Source: Rhodocyclaceae bacterium
Lineage (GTDB): Bacteria; Pseudomonadota; Gammaproteobacteria; Burkholderiales; Rhodocyclaceae
Assembly: GCA_016718525.1 (NCBI GenBank)
Contig: JADKDD010000002.1
Location: 1,597,949-1,661,948, forward strand
Direction of reading: 5' to 3'
DNA: 64,000 nucleotides
The notes under the pieces are model-generated. The model ran no database searches. It had not been told where the DNA came from and was given only the letters and a program-made list of their open reading frames with translations. Made by a program: the position numbers and the translations under genes. Each line of letters opens with the position of its first letter. The stretch's first letter is position 1. This document shows positions 28,029 to 37,005 of this stretch, piece by piece.

Positions 28029-29350
28029 AACCCACGCTGGTGATTGTCGGCCGACCGAACGTCGGCAAGTCGACGTTGTTCAACCGGATGACGCGATCAC
28101 GTGATGCATTGGTGGCTGATCAACCGGGTTTGACCCGTGATCGTCACTATGGGCATGGCCGGCTATCAAGCAAACCACATCTGGTTGTAGACACTGGCGG
28201 CTTCGAGCCGCAAGCGAAAGAAGGCATCGTGCATGAGATGGCGCGGCAGGCAGAGGCGGCAATCGCCGAAGCGGACGTACTGCTGTTTGTGGTCGATGTG
28301 CGTACCGGTTTGACCCCGCAAGATAAGGTGATTGCCGATTTGTTGCGGCGAAGTGGCCGGCCGGTATTGCTCGCGGCGAATAAGGGTGAAGGCATGAATC
28401 GCGATGTGGTCGCGGCAGAGTTTTTTGAGCTGGGTTGCGGAGAACCATATGTTATTTCCTCCTCGCATGGTGAAGGTGTGCGCGAGTTGGTTGACTTGGC
28501 ATTGGCGCGGTTTCCGGAGAAAAGCGAAGGGGAAGAGGAGCAACTTGGCCCGCGTGTCGCTATTGTCGGTCGACCCAATGTCGGCAAAAGCACTTTTATC
28601 AACACATTGCTGGGTGAAGATCGCGTAATTGCATTCGACATGCCGGGCACCACACGTGATGCAATAGAGGTCCCTTTCGAGAAAAACGGCAGACACTACA
28701 CCTTGATAGATACTGCAGGCTTGCGTCGCCGGGGAAAGGTGTTCGAAACCATTGAGAAGTTTTCAGTGATCAAGACTTTGCAGGCAGTCGAAGAATCCAA
28801 TGTAGTGGTGCTGATGGTTGACGCCAGTCAGGACATTTCTGATCAGGATGCGCACATCGCCGGTTTTATTATTGACGCCGGACGCGCCCTGGTTGTGGCA
28901 GTGAACAAATGGGATGCGATCGACGACTATCGGCGTGAACGCATCAAGATTGAAATTGCGCGTAAATTGAATTTTCTCGGTTTCGCCCGTGTGCACCACG
29001 TTTCGGCGCTAAAGGGCATGGGGATCGGTTCCATCCTGGGATCCGTGAACAAGGCCTATGCTGCGGCAATGGCGAAATTGTCGACACCCAAGCTGACGCG
29101 CGCTTTGATCTCCGCTGTCGAAAAACAGACGCCGCCGCGTCACGGCTTGTTCCGGCCGAAATTGCGCTATGCGCATCAGGGCGGCAGCAACCCGCCAATT
29201 ATTGTTATTCATGGCAACGCGCTTGACCATATTCCCGCTTCCTATACGCGCTTTCTGGAGCATCACTTTATGGAAGTGTTCAAGCTCACAGGTACGCCGC
29301 TGCGGATTCAATATAAGAGCACGCAAAATCCATTTGCCACAAATGAATAG
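28025..29350 (+). CDS. der: Ribosome-assembly GTPase Der
   Basis: Der (EngA) has two tandem GTPase domains and a C-terminal KH-like domain, and acts in 50S subunit assembly. Walker A motifs are GRPNVGKSTLFN near residue 8 and GRPNVGKSTFIN near residue 182. G4 motifs NKGEG and NKWD follow. The length (441) is typical. Confidence 0.96.
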   Translation: MKPTLVIVGRPNVGKSTLFNRMTRSRDALVADQPGLTRDRHYGHGRLSSKPHLVVDTGGFEPQAKEGIVHEMARQAEAAIAEADVLLFVVDVRTGLTPQDKVIADLLRRSGRPVLLAANKGEGMNRDVVAAEFFELGCGEPYVISSSHGEGVRELVDLALARFPEKSEGEEEQLGPRVAIVGRPNVGKSTFINTLLGEDRVIAFDMPGTTRDAIEVPFEKNGRHYTLIDTAGLRRRGKVFETIEKFSVIKTLQAVEESNVVVLMVDASQDISDQDAHIAGFIIDAGRALVVAVNKWDAIDDYRRERIKIEIARKLNFLGFARVHHVSALKGMGIGSILGSVNKAYAAAMAKLSTPKLTRALISAVEKQTPPRHGLFRPKLRYAHQGGSNPPIIVIHGNALDHIPASYTRFLEHHFMEVFKLTGTPLRIQYKSTQNPFATNE

Positions 29351-29439
29351 GTCATACACTGAGCGTATTCGGTTCGGCAATCCGTCTGTTCGGTTACCAC
29401 GAAGCAAATCGACAAAACAGGTGCTTTATGCGGCAGCGC

Positions 29440-29457
29440 ATGGCGACCAGTCGCCAT
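29440..29457 (+). other. Short inverted repeat between der and hfq
   Basis: ATGGCGAC and GTCGCCAT flank the dinucleotide CA. It lies in the 164-bp gap upstream of hfq. It could be a weak hairpin or a protein site; no T-run follows. Confidence 0.35.
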
Positions 29458-29514
29458 TTCGTATACATTAGCAACATTAGTTGAACCAAGATCAATCTAC
29501 TGAAGAGGCTTCTC

Positions 29515-29754
29515 ATGAGCAATAAAGGGCAATCCCTACAAGACCCGTTCTTGAACACTTTGCGTCGCGAGCACGTTCCGGTGTCGATCTACCTCGTCAA
29601 CGGTATCAAGCTGCAGGGGCAGGTTGAGTCCTTCGATCAATACGTTGTATTGCTCAAGAATACGGTGACACAGATGGTGTACAAGCACGCGATTTCGACA
29701 ATTGTGCCGGCGCGCGCAGTCAATTTTGCGCAAGAGGGCGACAGTGACGTGTAG
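29515..29754 (+). CDS. hfq: RNA chaperone Hfq
   Basis: A 79-residue hexameric Sm-like RNA chaperone. Sm1 is GIKLQGQVESFDQYVVLLKN and Sm2 is YKHAISTIVPAR; the N-terminus SNKGQSLQDPFLNTLRREHV is standard. The C-terminal tail is short, as in most betaproteobacteria. A GAAGAGGC ribosome binding site lies upstream. Confidence 0.97.
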   Translation: MSNKGQSLQDPFLNTLRREHVPVSIYLVNGIKLQGQVESFDQYVVLLKNTVTQMVYKHAISTIVPARAVNFAQEGDSDV

Positions 29755-29792
29755 ATGCAGTGCTCCAGCGACGTCCAGCCTCATACCGTTAG

Positions 29793-30995
29793 ATGTTTGA
29801 CCGTCCTGCCAATGGCGAGAAAGCCGTTCTGGTGCAACTTGATTTCCACGAAGGTGATTTCGACGAGCGACTTGCCGAGTTTCAGCTGTTGATCAACAGC
29901 GCGGCTGCAACTTCGGTCGGCGTCGTTACCGGACGTCGCGCGGCGCCCGATGCATCATTGTTTGCGGGCAAAGGCAAGGTCGCCGAAATTGCCGAGTTTG
30001 CGCGTGAGCGGGAGGCGGATCTGGTGGTGTTCAACCATCCCTTGAGTCCCGGTCAGCAAAGAAATCTTGAACGCGAACTGAAAATGCGGGTGGTTGACCG
30101 CAACTCATTGATTCTTGACATTTTCGCGCTGCGGGCAAAAAGCCACGAGGGCAAACTGCAAGTTGAATTGGCGCAGTTGCAGCATATGGCAACCCGTCTG
30201 GTTCGTGGCTGGACGCACTTGGACCGCGAAAAGGGTGGCGTAGGAATGCGCGGGCCGGGTGAGAAGCAGCTGGAAACTGATCGTCGGCTGCTAGGCAAAC
30301 GCGTCGCTTTGCTCAAAGACCGCTTGAAAGTTCTGGAGCGCCAACGTAGCGTGCGGCGTAAAGCCCGTGACCGGGGTGATGTGTTATCCGTGTCTTTGGT
30401 AGGGTATACCAACGCGGGAAAGAGCACGCTCTTCAATGCACTGACCAAGGCTGGCAGTTTTGCGGCAGATCAGTTGTTTGCGACCCTCGACACCACCTCG
30501 CGGCGTTTGTATATTGAAGGTGCCGGGCAAATCGTGCTCTCCGATACCGTTGGCTTCATTCGCGAGCTCCCGCACTCTTTGGTAGCGGCCTTTCATGCGA
30601 CACTTGAAGAGACCGCCCAAGCTGATTTGCTGCTGCACGTCGTTGATGCGGCAAGTCCGGCGCGAGAACAGCAAGTCGACTCGGTGAATAAAGTCCTTGA
30701 TGAAATTGGCGCCGCATCTGTACCCCAGATCATGGTGTGGAACAAAATCGACAGCACGGCAATCGCTCCCGGGATTGATTGTGAAGAGGCGGGATTCGAC
30801 TTCGATAATTTGGAAAGTTGTCACTATGGTAAGATTCGACGCGTTCGCTTAAGTGCCAAAAGTGGTGAGGGTTTGAGTCTGTTGCGTGAGGCTTTGGCAG
30901 ACGTCGCCACCAGTCAAATTCGATCGATCGCCAGCTTCGAAACAACTCACCAATCCGAATGCGAAACCTTGCCGAATCTGCTTGCGTCGTCGTAA
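29793..30995 (+). CDS. hflX: GTPase HflX
   Basis: HflX is a ribosome-splitting GTPase. The 400-residue protein has the N-terminal HflX domain (FNHPLSPGQQRNLERELKMRV), the conserved GGVGMRGPGEKQLETDRR helix and the GTPase domain with Walker A GYTNAGKST and DTVGFIRELP. It follows hfq in the usual order. Confidence 0.95.
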   Translation: MFDRPANGEKAVLVQLDFHEGDFDERLAEFQLLINSAAATSVGVVTGRRAAPDASLFAGKGKVAEIAEFAREREADLVVFNHPLSPGQQRNLERELKMRVVDRNSLILDIFALRAKSHEGKLQVELAQLQHMATRLVRGWTHLDREKGGVGMRGPGEKQLETDRRLLGKRVALLKDRLKVLERQRSVRRKARDRGDVLSVSLVGYTNAGKSTLFNALTKAGSFAADQLFATLDTTSRRLYIEGAGQIVLSDTVGFIRELPHSLVAAFHATLEETAQADLLLHVVDAASPAREQQVDSVNKVLDEIGAASVPQIMVWNKIDSTAIAPGIDCEEAGFDFDNLESCHYGKIRRVRLSAKSGEGLSLLREALADVATSQIRSIASFETTHQSECETLPNLLASS

Positions 30996-31072
30996 CGATC
31001 AAGTAGGCGGCTATTCATCGCGCACCAACCTTTCTTATTTTTAGACTGAATATCGTGATAGCAGGAATACTG

Positions 31073-32362
31073 ATGGCCATGAACGACAACGGCTGGGGGA
31101 ATAATCCCGGGGGTGGCAATAAAGGCGGTAACCAGGGTCCACCCGATCTCGAAGAGATTTGGCGGGATTTCAATCGTCGCTTGACCGGAATGTTTGGCAA
31201 CAAGCGGGGCGGCGGCACGGGCGGTAACGGTGGTGGCATGCCGACCATCAGTCCGCGTCAGTTCGGCGGCGGACTTGGCGTTGTCCTGGGTCTGATTCTG
31301 TTGCTTTGGTCTGCCAGCGGTTTCTACATTGTTGACGCGAGTCAGCGCGGCGTAGTTTTGCAGTTCGGCCGGTTCAAGGAAATTACCGAGCCAGGCCTTC
31401 GATGGCGACTGCCGTGGCCGGTTCAGACGCATGAGACGGTGAATCTAAGTGGGGTCAGAACGATAGAAATCGGCTACCGCTCCACAGAGAAAAATCGCGT
31501 CCCGAAAGAAGCTTTGATGCTGACTGACGACGAAAATATTGTCAGCGTCCAGTTTGCCGTCCAGTATTTGCTCAAAGACCCTCAGGCATACCTGTTCAAC
31601 AATCGGCATGCCGACGACTCGGTGATGCAAGCTGCTGAAACTGCGATTCGTGAAGTGGTCGGCAAGAGCAAGATGGATTTCGTGCTCTACGAAGGGCGCG
31701 ACGCGATCGCTACCAACACGCAAAAGTTGATTCAGGAAATTCTGGATCGATATCAGACCGGCATCCAGGTACGCTCGGTCAGCATGCAGAGCACGCAGCC
31801 GCCGGAGCAGGTTCAAGCTGCGTTTGATGATGCTGTCAAGGCGGGACAGGACCGCGTACGACAAAAGAATGAGGGTCAAGCCTATGCCAATGATGTTGTG
31901 CCAAAAGCACGCGGCACGGCATCGCGGTTGTTTGAGGAAGCGAGCGGCTACAAACAGCGGATTGTCGCGATGGCTGAAGGTGACGCTTCCCGCTTTAAGC
32001 AAATTTTGACCGAGTACCAAAAAGCTCCGGAAGTTACTCGCCAACGTCTGTATCTGGAAACCATGCAACAGGTTTACTCGAACACCAGCAAAGTCATGGT
32101 CGACGCCAAAGGGCAAGGGAATTTGCTCTACCTGCCGCTGGATAAACTGATGCAGGCGACGGCTGGCGCGACGGCTGCAAATGCAGCTTATGCTGCAGAT
32201 GCGATTCAGTTGGCAGCGCCGGCCGGAAGCAACGCCGTGTCGTCAGCACCAACTGCCCACACAGAGTCACCGCCTCAAACCGAGAAGGCTCCGGCGGTCG
32301 AACGCGGTTCCGATGGACGTTCGCGCGATGGCTTGCGCTCGCGTGATCGAGGAGAAAGATAA
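31073..32362 (+). CDS. hflK: HflK, FtsH protease modulator
   Basis: HflK forms with HflC a membrane complex around the FtsH protease. The 429-residue protein has a Gly/Asn-rich cytoplasmic N-terminus, one helix (GVVLGLILLLWSASGFYIVDA) and an SPFH domain (QRGVVLQFGRFKEITEPGLRWRLPWP). ATG 31073 was chosen because AGGA lies 8 bases upstream. The C-terminal tail contains an inverted dispersed repeat read as AVSSAPTA. It ends TAATG, overlapping hflC. Confidence 0.94.
   Translation: MAMNDNGWGNNPGGGNKGGNQGPPDLEEIWRDFNRRLTGMFGNKRGGGTGGNGGGMPTISPRQFGGGLGVVLGLILLLWSASGFYIVDASQRGVVLQFGRFKEITEPGLRWRLPWPVQTHETVNLSGVRTIEIGYRSTEKNRVPKEALMLTDDENIVSVQFAVQYLLKDPQAYLFNNRHADDSVMQAAETAIREVVGKSKMDFVLYEGRDAIATNTQKLIQEILDRYQTGIQVRSVSMQSTQPPEQVQAAFDDAVKAGQDRVRQKNEGQAYANDVVPKARGTASRLFEEASGYKQRIVAMAEGDASRFKQILTEYQKAPEVTRQRLYLETMQQVYSNTSKVMVDAKGQGNLLYLPLDKLMQATAGATAANAAYAADAIQLAAPAGSNAVSSAPTAHTESPPQTEKAPAVERGSDGRSRDGLRSRDRGER
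32226..32254 (-). repeat. Dispersed GTTGGTGCTG repeat, copy 7 (in hflK)
   Basis: On the minus strand these 29 bases are identical to copy 1 at 2042-2070. They encode part of the variable C-terminal tail of HflK. Confidence 0.88.
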
Positions 32363-33237
32363 TGCAGCGCGGATTGCCTTTTGTTGTCTCGAGCGTGCTG
32401 GCAGGTATCGTCCTGTTGGGCATGACCATGTTCACTGTTGATCAGCGCCAGTACGCAATTATTTTTCAGCTAGGCGAGATCAAGGAAGTGATCACCGAAC
32501 CGGGCCTTGCCTTCAAGTGGCCGCTGATACAAAACGTGAAGCTGTTCGAGAAGCGTATCCTGACCATGGATTCACCTGACCCAGAACGGTTTTTGACTGC
32601 GGAGAAGAAGCCGGTATTGGTGGACTCGTTCATAAAATGGCGAATTGCCGACGTCAAGACTTACTACATTTCTGTCGCCGGCGATGAGCAGATCGCGCGT
32701 ACTCGCTTGACGCAAACGGTAAATGCTGGCCTGCGCGAAGAGTTTGGTAAGCGGACGGTTCACGATGTGGTTTCCGGAGCGCGCGACAAAATCACCTCTG
32801 ATGTGCAAAAGAAGGCCGATGCCGATATGCGTGCCATTGGAGTAGAAATTGTCGACGTCCGCTTGAAGCGTGTTGACTTGCCACCCGAAGTGTCGGAATC
32901 GGTATATCGCCGGATGGAAACCGAACGCAAGCGCGTAGCCAATGAATTGCGTTCTGAGGGTGCTGCCGAGGCCGAAAAGATTCGGGCCGATGCGGATCGC
33001 CAGCGTGAGGTCATCGTAGCGGAAGCCTATCGTGACGCACAAAAAGTCAAGGGTGAGGGTGATGCCAAGGCCGCGTCGATTTACGGAAAGGCGTTTAGTG
33101 AAAACGCAGAGTTCTACGCGTTCTATCGAAGCCTGGAAGCCTATCGAGGCAGCTTTAGAAACAAGAGTGATTTGTTGGTCATCGAACCAAACTCGGATTT
33201 CTTCAAGTACCTGAAGAACAGCGGTCGCGGCAAGTAA
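32362..33237 (+). CDS. hflC: HflC, FtsH protease modulator
   Basis: The 291-residue partner of HflK has an N-terminal membrane helix (FVVSSVLAGIVLLGMTMFTV), an SPFH domain and the helical region ERKRVANELRSEGAAEAEKI typical of the family. It is translationally coupled to hflK. Confidence 0.95.
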   Translation: MQRGLPFVVSSVLAGIVLLGMTMFTVDQRQYAIIFQLGEIKEVITEPGLAFKWPLIQNVKLFEKRILTMDSPDPERFLTAEKKPVLVDSFIKWRIADVKTYYISVAGDEQIARTRLTQTVNAGLREEFGKRTVHDVVSGARDKITSDVQKKADADMRAIGVEIVDVRLKRVDLPPEVSESVYRRMETERKRVANELRSEGAAEAEKIRADADRQREVIVAEAYRDAQKVKGEGDAKAASIYGKAFSENAEFYAFYRSLEAYRGSFRNKSDLLVIEPNSDFFKYLKNSGRGK

Positions 33238-33257
33238 ATTTCCGGACGGCTTGAATC

Positions 33258-33443
33258 ATGGAAAAGACGTTGTTGCTCGCTTTCGCCCTGATGCTGGTGA
33301 TTGAGGGGTTTCTGCCTTTTGTCGCGCCAAAAGTTTGGCGCGAAACGTTTCGGCGGGTAACCGAATTGACTGACGGACAAATCCGGTTTTTAGGCTTGTC
33401 ATCGCTGCTGCTAGGCGTCATCATATTTACGGTACTGCGCTGA
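33258..33443 (+). CDS. DUF2065 small membrane protein
   Basis: A 61-residue protein with two membrane helices (LLLAFALMLVIEGFLPF and FLGLSSLLLGVIIFTVLR). It matches the DUF2065 (YjeT-like) proteins that sit between hflC and hisZ/purA in many proteobacteria. Its function is unknown. Confidence 0.88.
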   Translation: MEKTLLLAFALMLVIEGFLPFVAPKVWRETFRRVTELTDGQIRFLGLSSLLLGVIIFTVLR

Positions 33444-33444
33444 A

Positions 33445-34620
33445 ATGTCCACCCTGCACTGGTTGCTGCCGGAAGCCATTGAAGATGTGTTGCCTCATGA
33501 GGCTAAGCAGCTGGAGCTTTTGCGGCGCCGGGTGTTGGATTCCTTCGCCGCGCACGGCTACGATTTCGTCATTCCTCCCTTACTGGAATATGTCGAGTCG
33601 CTGCTCACCGGTAGCGGGCGAGACGTGGATTTGCAAACTTTCAAACTGGTAGACCAATTGTCTGGTCGCACGATGGGTTTGCGCGCGGACATCACCCCGC
33701 AGGTGGCACGGATAGATGCGCACCTGATCGGACACGAAGGGGTAACGCGCCTTTGCTATTGCGGTAGCGTCGTTCACACCTTGCCGGCGGGTTTTCAGGC
33801 AACGCGCGAACCGATGCAGATTGGTGCGGAAATTTACGGTCACGCCGGACTGGAAGCGGATATCGAAATTATTCGGCTGCTGGCTGACACGCTTGCCAAG
33901 TGCAAAGTGACTGCCAGCCGTTTTGATCTTGGTCACGTACAGATATTCCGTGCATTGGTTCGGCATGCCGGATTGACGTCTGCCCAGGAACTGGAAATTT
34001 TTTCGGCACTGCAGGGCAAAGATTTACCGACATTGAGTGAACTCCTGGTTGGAGTGGCCGAGCCTTATCGCAAGGGATTGCTGGCGTTGCCGGAGCTTTA
34101 TGGCGGAAGGGAAGTGCTCGGGCGGGCCGCCAGGATCTTGCCGCAGGATCCGCAAATCACTTTGGCGCTCGACGAACTCAACCGCCTGGCCGATGCGTTG
34201 CGGGATTCAGTGAGTGTCTCAGCGCTAAATTTTGATCTCGCCGATTTGCGTGGCTATCACTATCACAGTGGCGTAGCCTTTGCAGCGTATAGCGTCGGCA
34301 GTGCATTTGCCGTTGCCCGCGGCGGACGTTATGACGAAGTCGGTTTGGCCTATGGCCGCGCACGTCCGGCGACCGGCTTTTCGATGGATCTGCGCGAGCT
34401 GATGCGTGTCGCTGGAAAGAGTGAAATCAAGGGGGCGATTTTGGTTCGCTGGCCAGAAGACGACGCTTTGCATGCTGAGGCTGAACGTCTGCGCGACCTT
34501 GGCGAGCGCATCGTTCTTGCGTTGCCCGGCCACGACGGTACGTGGGCAGCGGCTGGCTGTGACCGCCAATTGGTATGGCGCAATGGTGCATGGATAATTG
34601 AATCGCTTGGGGAAGTCTGA
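33445..34620 (+). CDS. hisZ: ATP phosphoribosyltransferase regulatory subunit HisZ
   Basis: HisZ is a histidyl-tRNA-synthetase paralogue that activates a short HisG in histidine synthesis. The 391-residue protein has the class II catalytic fold (PPLLEYVESLLTG, MGLRADITPQVARI, RGGRYDEVG) but lacks the anticodon domain present in hisS at 24906. The partner HisG is not in the window. Confidence 0.92.
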   Translation: MSTLHWLLPEAIEDVLPHEAKQLELLRRRVLDSFAAHGYDFVIPPLLEYVESLLTGSGRDVDLQTFKLVDQLSGRTMGLRADITPQVARIDAHLIGHEGVTRLCYCGSVVHTLPAGFQATREPMQIGAEIYGHAGLEADIEIIRLLADTLAKCKVTASRFDLGHVQIFRALVRHAGLTSAQELEIFSALQGKDLPTLSELLVGVAEPYRKGLLALPELYGGREVLGRAARILPQDPQITLALDELNRLADALRDSVSVSALNFDLADLRGYHYHSGVAFAAYSVGSAFAVARGGRYDEVGLAYGRARPATGFSMDLRELMRVAGKSEIKGAILVRWPEDDALHAEAERLRDLGERIVLALPGHDGTWAAAGCDRQLVWRNGAWIIESLGEV

Positions 34621-34621
34621 A

Positions 34622-35938
34622 ATGACTAACAAAACTGCACGCAACGTGGTAGTCATCGGTACCCAGTGGGGTGACGAGGGCAAAGGCAAAATTGTTGATT
34701 GGCTGACGGATCACGCGCAGGGAGTCGTCCGCTTTCAAGGCGGCCACAACGCCGGTCATACTTTGGTCATAGGTGGCAAGAAAACTGCACTGCAATTGAT
34801 TCCGTCCGGCATCATGCGCCCGGGCGTGGCTTGTTACATTGGTAACGGCGTAGTGGTTTCGGTACCCGATGTCATGCGCGAGATCGACAAGCTGCAGGCA
34901 GTAGGGGTGGAAGTTGTGTCGCGCTTAAAAATTTCCGAAGCCTGTCCGGTGATTCTGCCTTATCACGTGGCTATCGATCTGGCACGGGAAGTCGCTCGCG
35001 GAGCAGCCAAAATCGGCACCACGGGAAAAGGTATCGGACCGGCTTATGAGGACAAGGTGGCGCGTCGTGCGATTCGCATCGCGGACTTGCTTAGCGAAAG
35101 CCGGTTCGCCGAGAAACTTGAAGCGAATCTCGATTACCACAACTTTGTCTTGAGCAATTATTTGAACGCCGAAAAGGTCGAGTTTCAAAAAACCTTTGAC
35201 GACGCAATGGCCTTGGTGCCGCGGCTCAAGCCGATGGTCGGCGACGTCTCGTCGGCGCTTTACGCCACCTGTCAGGCAGGGGGCAACCTTCTTTTTGAGG
35301 GCGCACAGGGCAGTCTGCTCGATGTTGATCACGGCACCTACCCATTCGTTACTTCGAGCAATTGTGTGGCAGGTAATGCGGCTGCCGGTTCAGGCGTTGG
35401 CCCGAACATGCTGCACTACATTCTGGGCATCACCAAGGCATATACAACACGTGTTGGCTCCGGTCCGTTTCCCTCAGAACTCTCGACCGATGCGGGAGTT
35501 GGACATCACTTGTCGTCGGTCGGCTGCGAGTTCGGCACCGTTACCGGACGCGCGCGCCGATGTGGTTGGTTCGACGCGGCGCTGCTGCGCCGCTCCGTTC
35601 AAATCAATGGTGTCTCCGGCATGTGCCTGACCAAGCTAGACGTGCTCGATGGTCTTGAATCACTCAAAATTTGTACCGGATACGAACTGGATGGTCGCGT
35701 CGTGGATATCTTCCCGGTCGGTGCCGAGGACGCGAGTCGCTGCCAGCCGGTTTACGAAGAGATCGCCGGTTGGAAGGAAAGTACCGTTGGTGCCCGCGCG
35801 CTTGATGAACTTCCGTCCGCCGCCCTGGCTTATATTCAGCGAATCCAGGCCTTGGTCGGCGTGCCGGTTGACATGGTATCTACCGGCCCTGATCGTGAAG
35901 AAACGATCGTTTTACGACATCCCTTTAATTTGCAATAG
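34622..35938 (+). CDS. purA: Adenylosuccinate synthetase
   Basis: PurA makes adenylosuccinate from IMP, GTP and aspartate. The 438-residue protein has GTQWGDEGKGKIVDWL and GGHNAGHTLV near the N-terminus and the base-recognition region KLDVLDGL. ATG 34622 lies two bases after the hisZ stop. Confidence 0.96.
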   Translation: MTNKTARNVVVIGTQWGDEGKGKIVDWLTDHAQGVVRFQGGHNAGHTLVIGGKKTALQLIPSGIMRPGVACYIGNGVVVSVPDVMREIDKLQAVGVEVVSRLKISEACPVILPYHVAIDLAREVARGAAKIGTTGKGIGPAYEDKVARRAIRIADLLSESRFAEKLEANLDYHNFVLSNYLNAEKVEFQKTFDDAMALVPRLKPMVGDVSSALYATCQAGGNLLFEGAQGSLLDVDHGTYPFVTSSNCVAGNAAAGSGVGPNMLHYILGITKAYTTRVGSGPFPSELSTDAGVGHHLSSVGCEFGTVTGRARRCGWFDAALLRRSVQINGVSGMCLTKLDVLDGLESLKICTGYELDGRVVDIFPVGAEDASRCQPVYEEIAGWKESTVGARALDELPSAALAYIQRIQALVGVPVDMVSTGPDREETIVLRHPFNLQ

Positions 35939-36054
35939 TCGCTCAGCATTATTCGAATCACGGCGTGTCCCCGATGAACGGGCCATTCCATCGCCAACAT
36001 CAACCGGCGATTTCGGCTATGTCTTAATTGTTCTCACCACAGCAAGGGTGTCAG

Positions 36055-36996
36055 ATGAGCGATGTGATACTTGGCGTTAACCGTGTGAGCAAATCGTTTG
36101 GCGACCGCTGTGCAGTTGACGCGGTGTCGTTTCAGATCAAGCGCGGACAGACACTGGGCTTGATCGGCCCTAATGGCGCCGGAAAGTCGACCACGGTCAG
36201 CATGATTTGTGGATTGCTGAGGCCGGATCATGGGGAGATCTCGATCAACGGACAACCCGTGGTTGGGGGCGATAACACGGTTAAAAAAATGATTGGTCTG
36301 GTGCCACAGGATTTGGCCATATATGACGAGCTTTCCGCAAGGGAAAACCTCAAGCTCTTCGGTGCCTTATACGGCCTTAAAGGCGCGGTTCTAAAGACCC
36401 GCTGCGATGCTGTGCTGGTCTTGGTGAATCTGGAAGATCGTGCCGCGGACAAGCCCTCAGGCTTCTCCGGCGGCATGAAACGTCGCCTGAATATTGCAGC
36501 GGCCTTGTTGCACGAACCGCAGTTGCTGATTCTTGACGAGCCGACCGTCGGGGTTGACCCGCAAAGTCGCAATGCGATTTTCGATAGCCTGGAGATACTT
36601 AAAGATCGCGGTTGTTCCTTGATCTACACCAGCCACTATATGGAGGAAGTGGAACGACTTGCCGACCAGATCGTGGTGATCGATCACGGCAGGGTCGTTG
36701 CCGATGAGTCCCCCGCGATGCTCTACCAGCGCCTGCCGGCGCAAGCAGCGTTGACGGTTGATTTCTCGGTTGCACCGGGCGCCGATATAGTGGCTGCTAT
36801 GGGCCTGCAGCCTGGCGTCAAATGTGTTCAGATGCAAGATCATCAATTGAAGATCGCGCTTGCCCATGCTGACCATGGTCTGGGAGTTCTACAGTGGTTG
36901 GTTGCACAAGGCTTGCCGCCGGTGCACTACGCAACAGCAAAGGCTAATCTGGAAGACATCTTTCTCACGCTCACCGGTCGTTCGCTGCGCGACTAG
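36055..36996 (+). CDS. ABC-2 transporter ATP-binding protein
   Basis: This 313-residue ATPase has Walker A GPNGAGKST, signature FSGGMKRRLNIA and Walker B LLILDEPTVGVDP, then the H-loop YTSHYMEEVE. It belongs to the drug/polysaccharide/Na exporter type (CcmA/NatA-like). It is paired with the permease 9 bp downstream. The start at 36055 has AAGGGTG upstream. Confidence 0.92.
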   Translation: MSDVILGVNRVSKSFGDRCAVDAVSFQIKRGQTLGLIGPNGAGKSTTVSMICGLLRPDHGEISINGQPVVGGDNTVKKMIGLVPQDLAIYDELSARENLKLFGALYGLKGAVLKTRCDAVLVLVNLEDRAADKPSGFSGGMKRRLNIAAALLHEPQLLILDEPTVGVDPQSRNAIFDSLEILKDRGCSLIYTSHYMEEVERLADQIVVIDHGRVVADESPAMLYQRLPAQAALTVDFSVAPGADIVAAMGLQPGVKCVQMQDHQLKIALAHADHGLGVLQWLVAQGLPPVHYATAKANLEDIFLTLTGRSLRD

Positions 36997-37005
36997 GAGT
37001 ACATC

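Noticed and set aside
35783..35802. CGTTGGTGCC in purA
   Set aside because: It encodes TVGARA in a normal PurA sequence and lacks the right-hand block.
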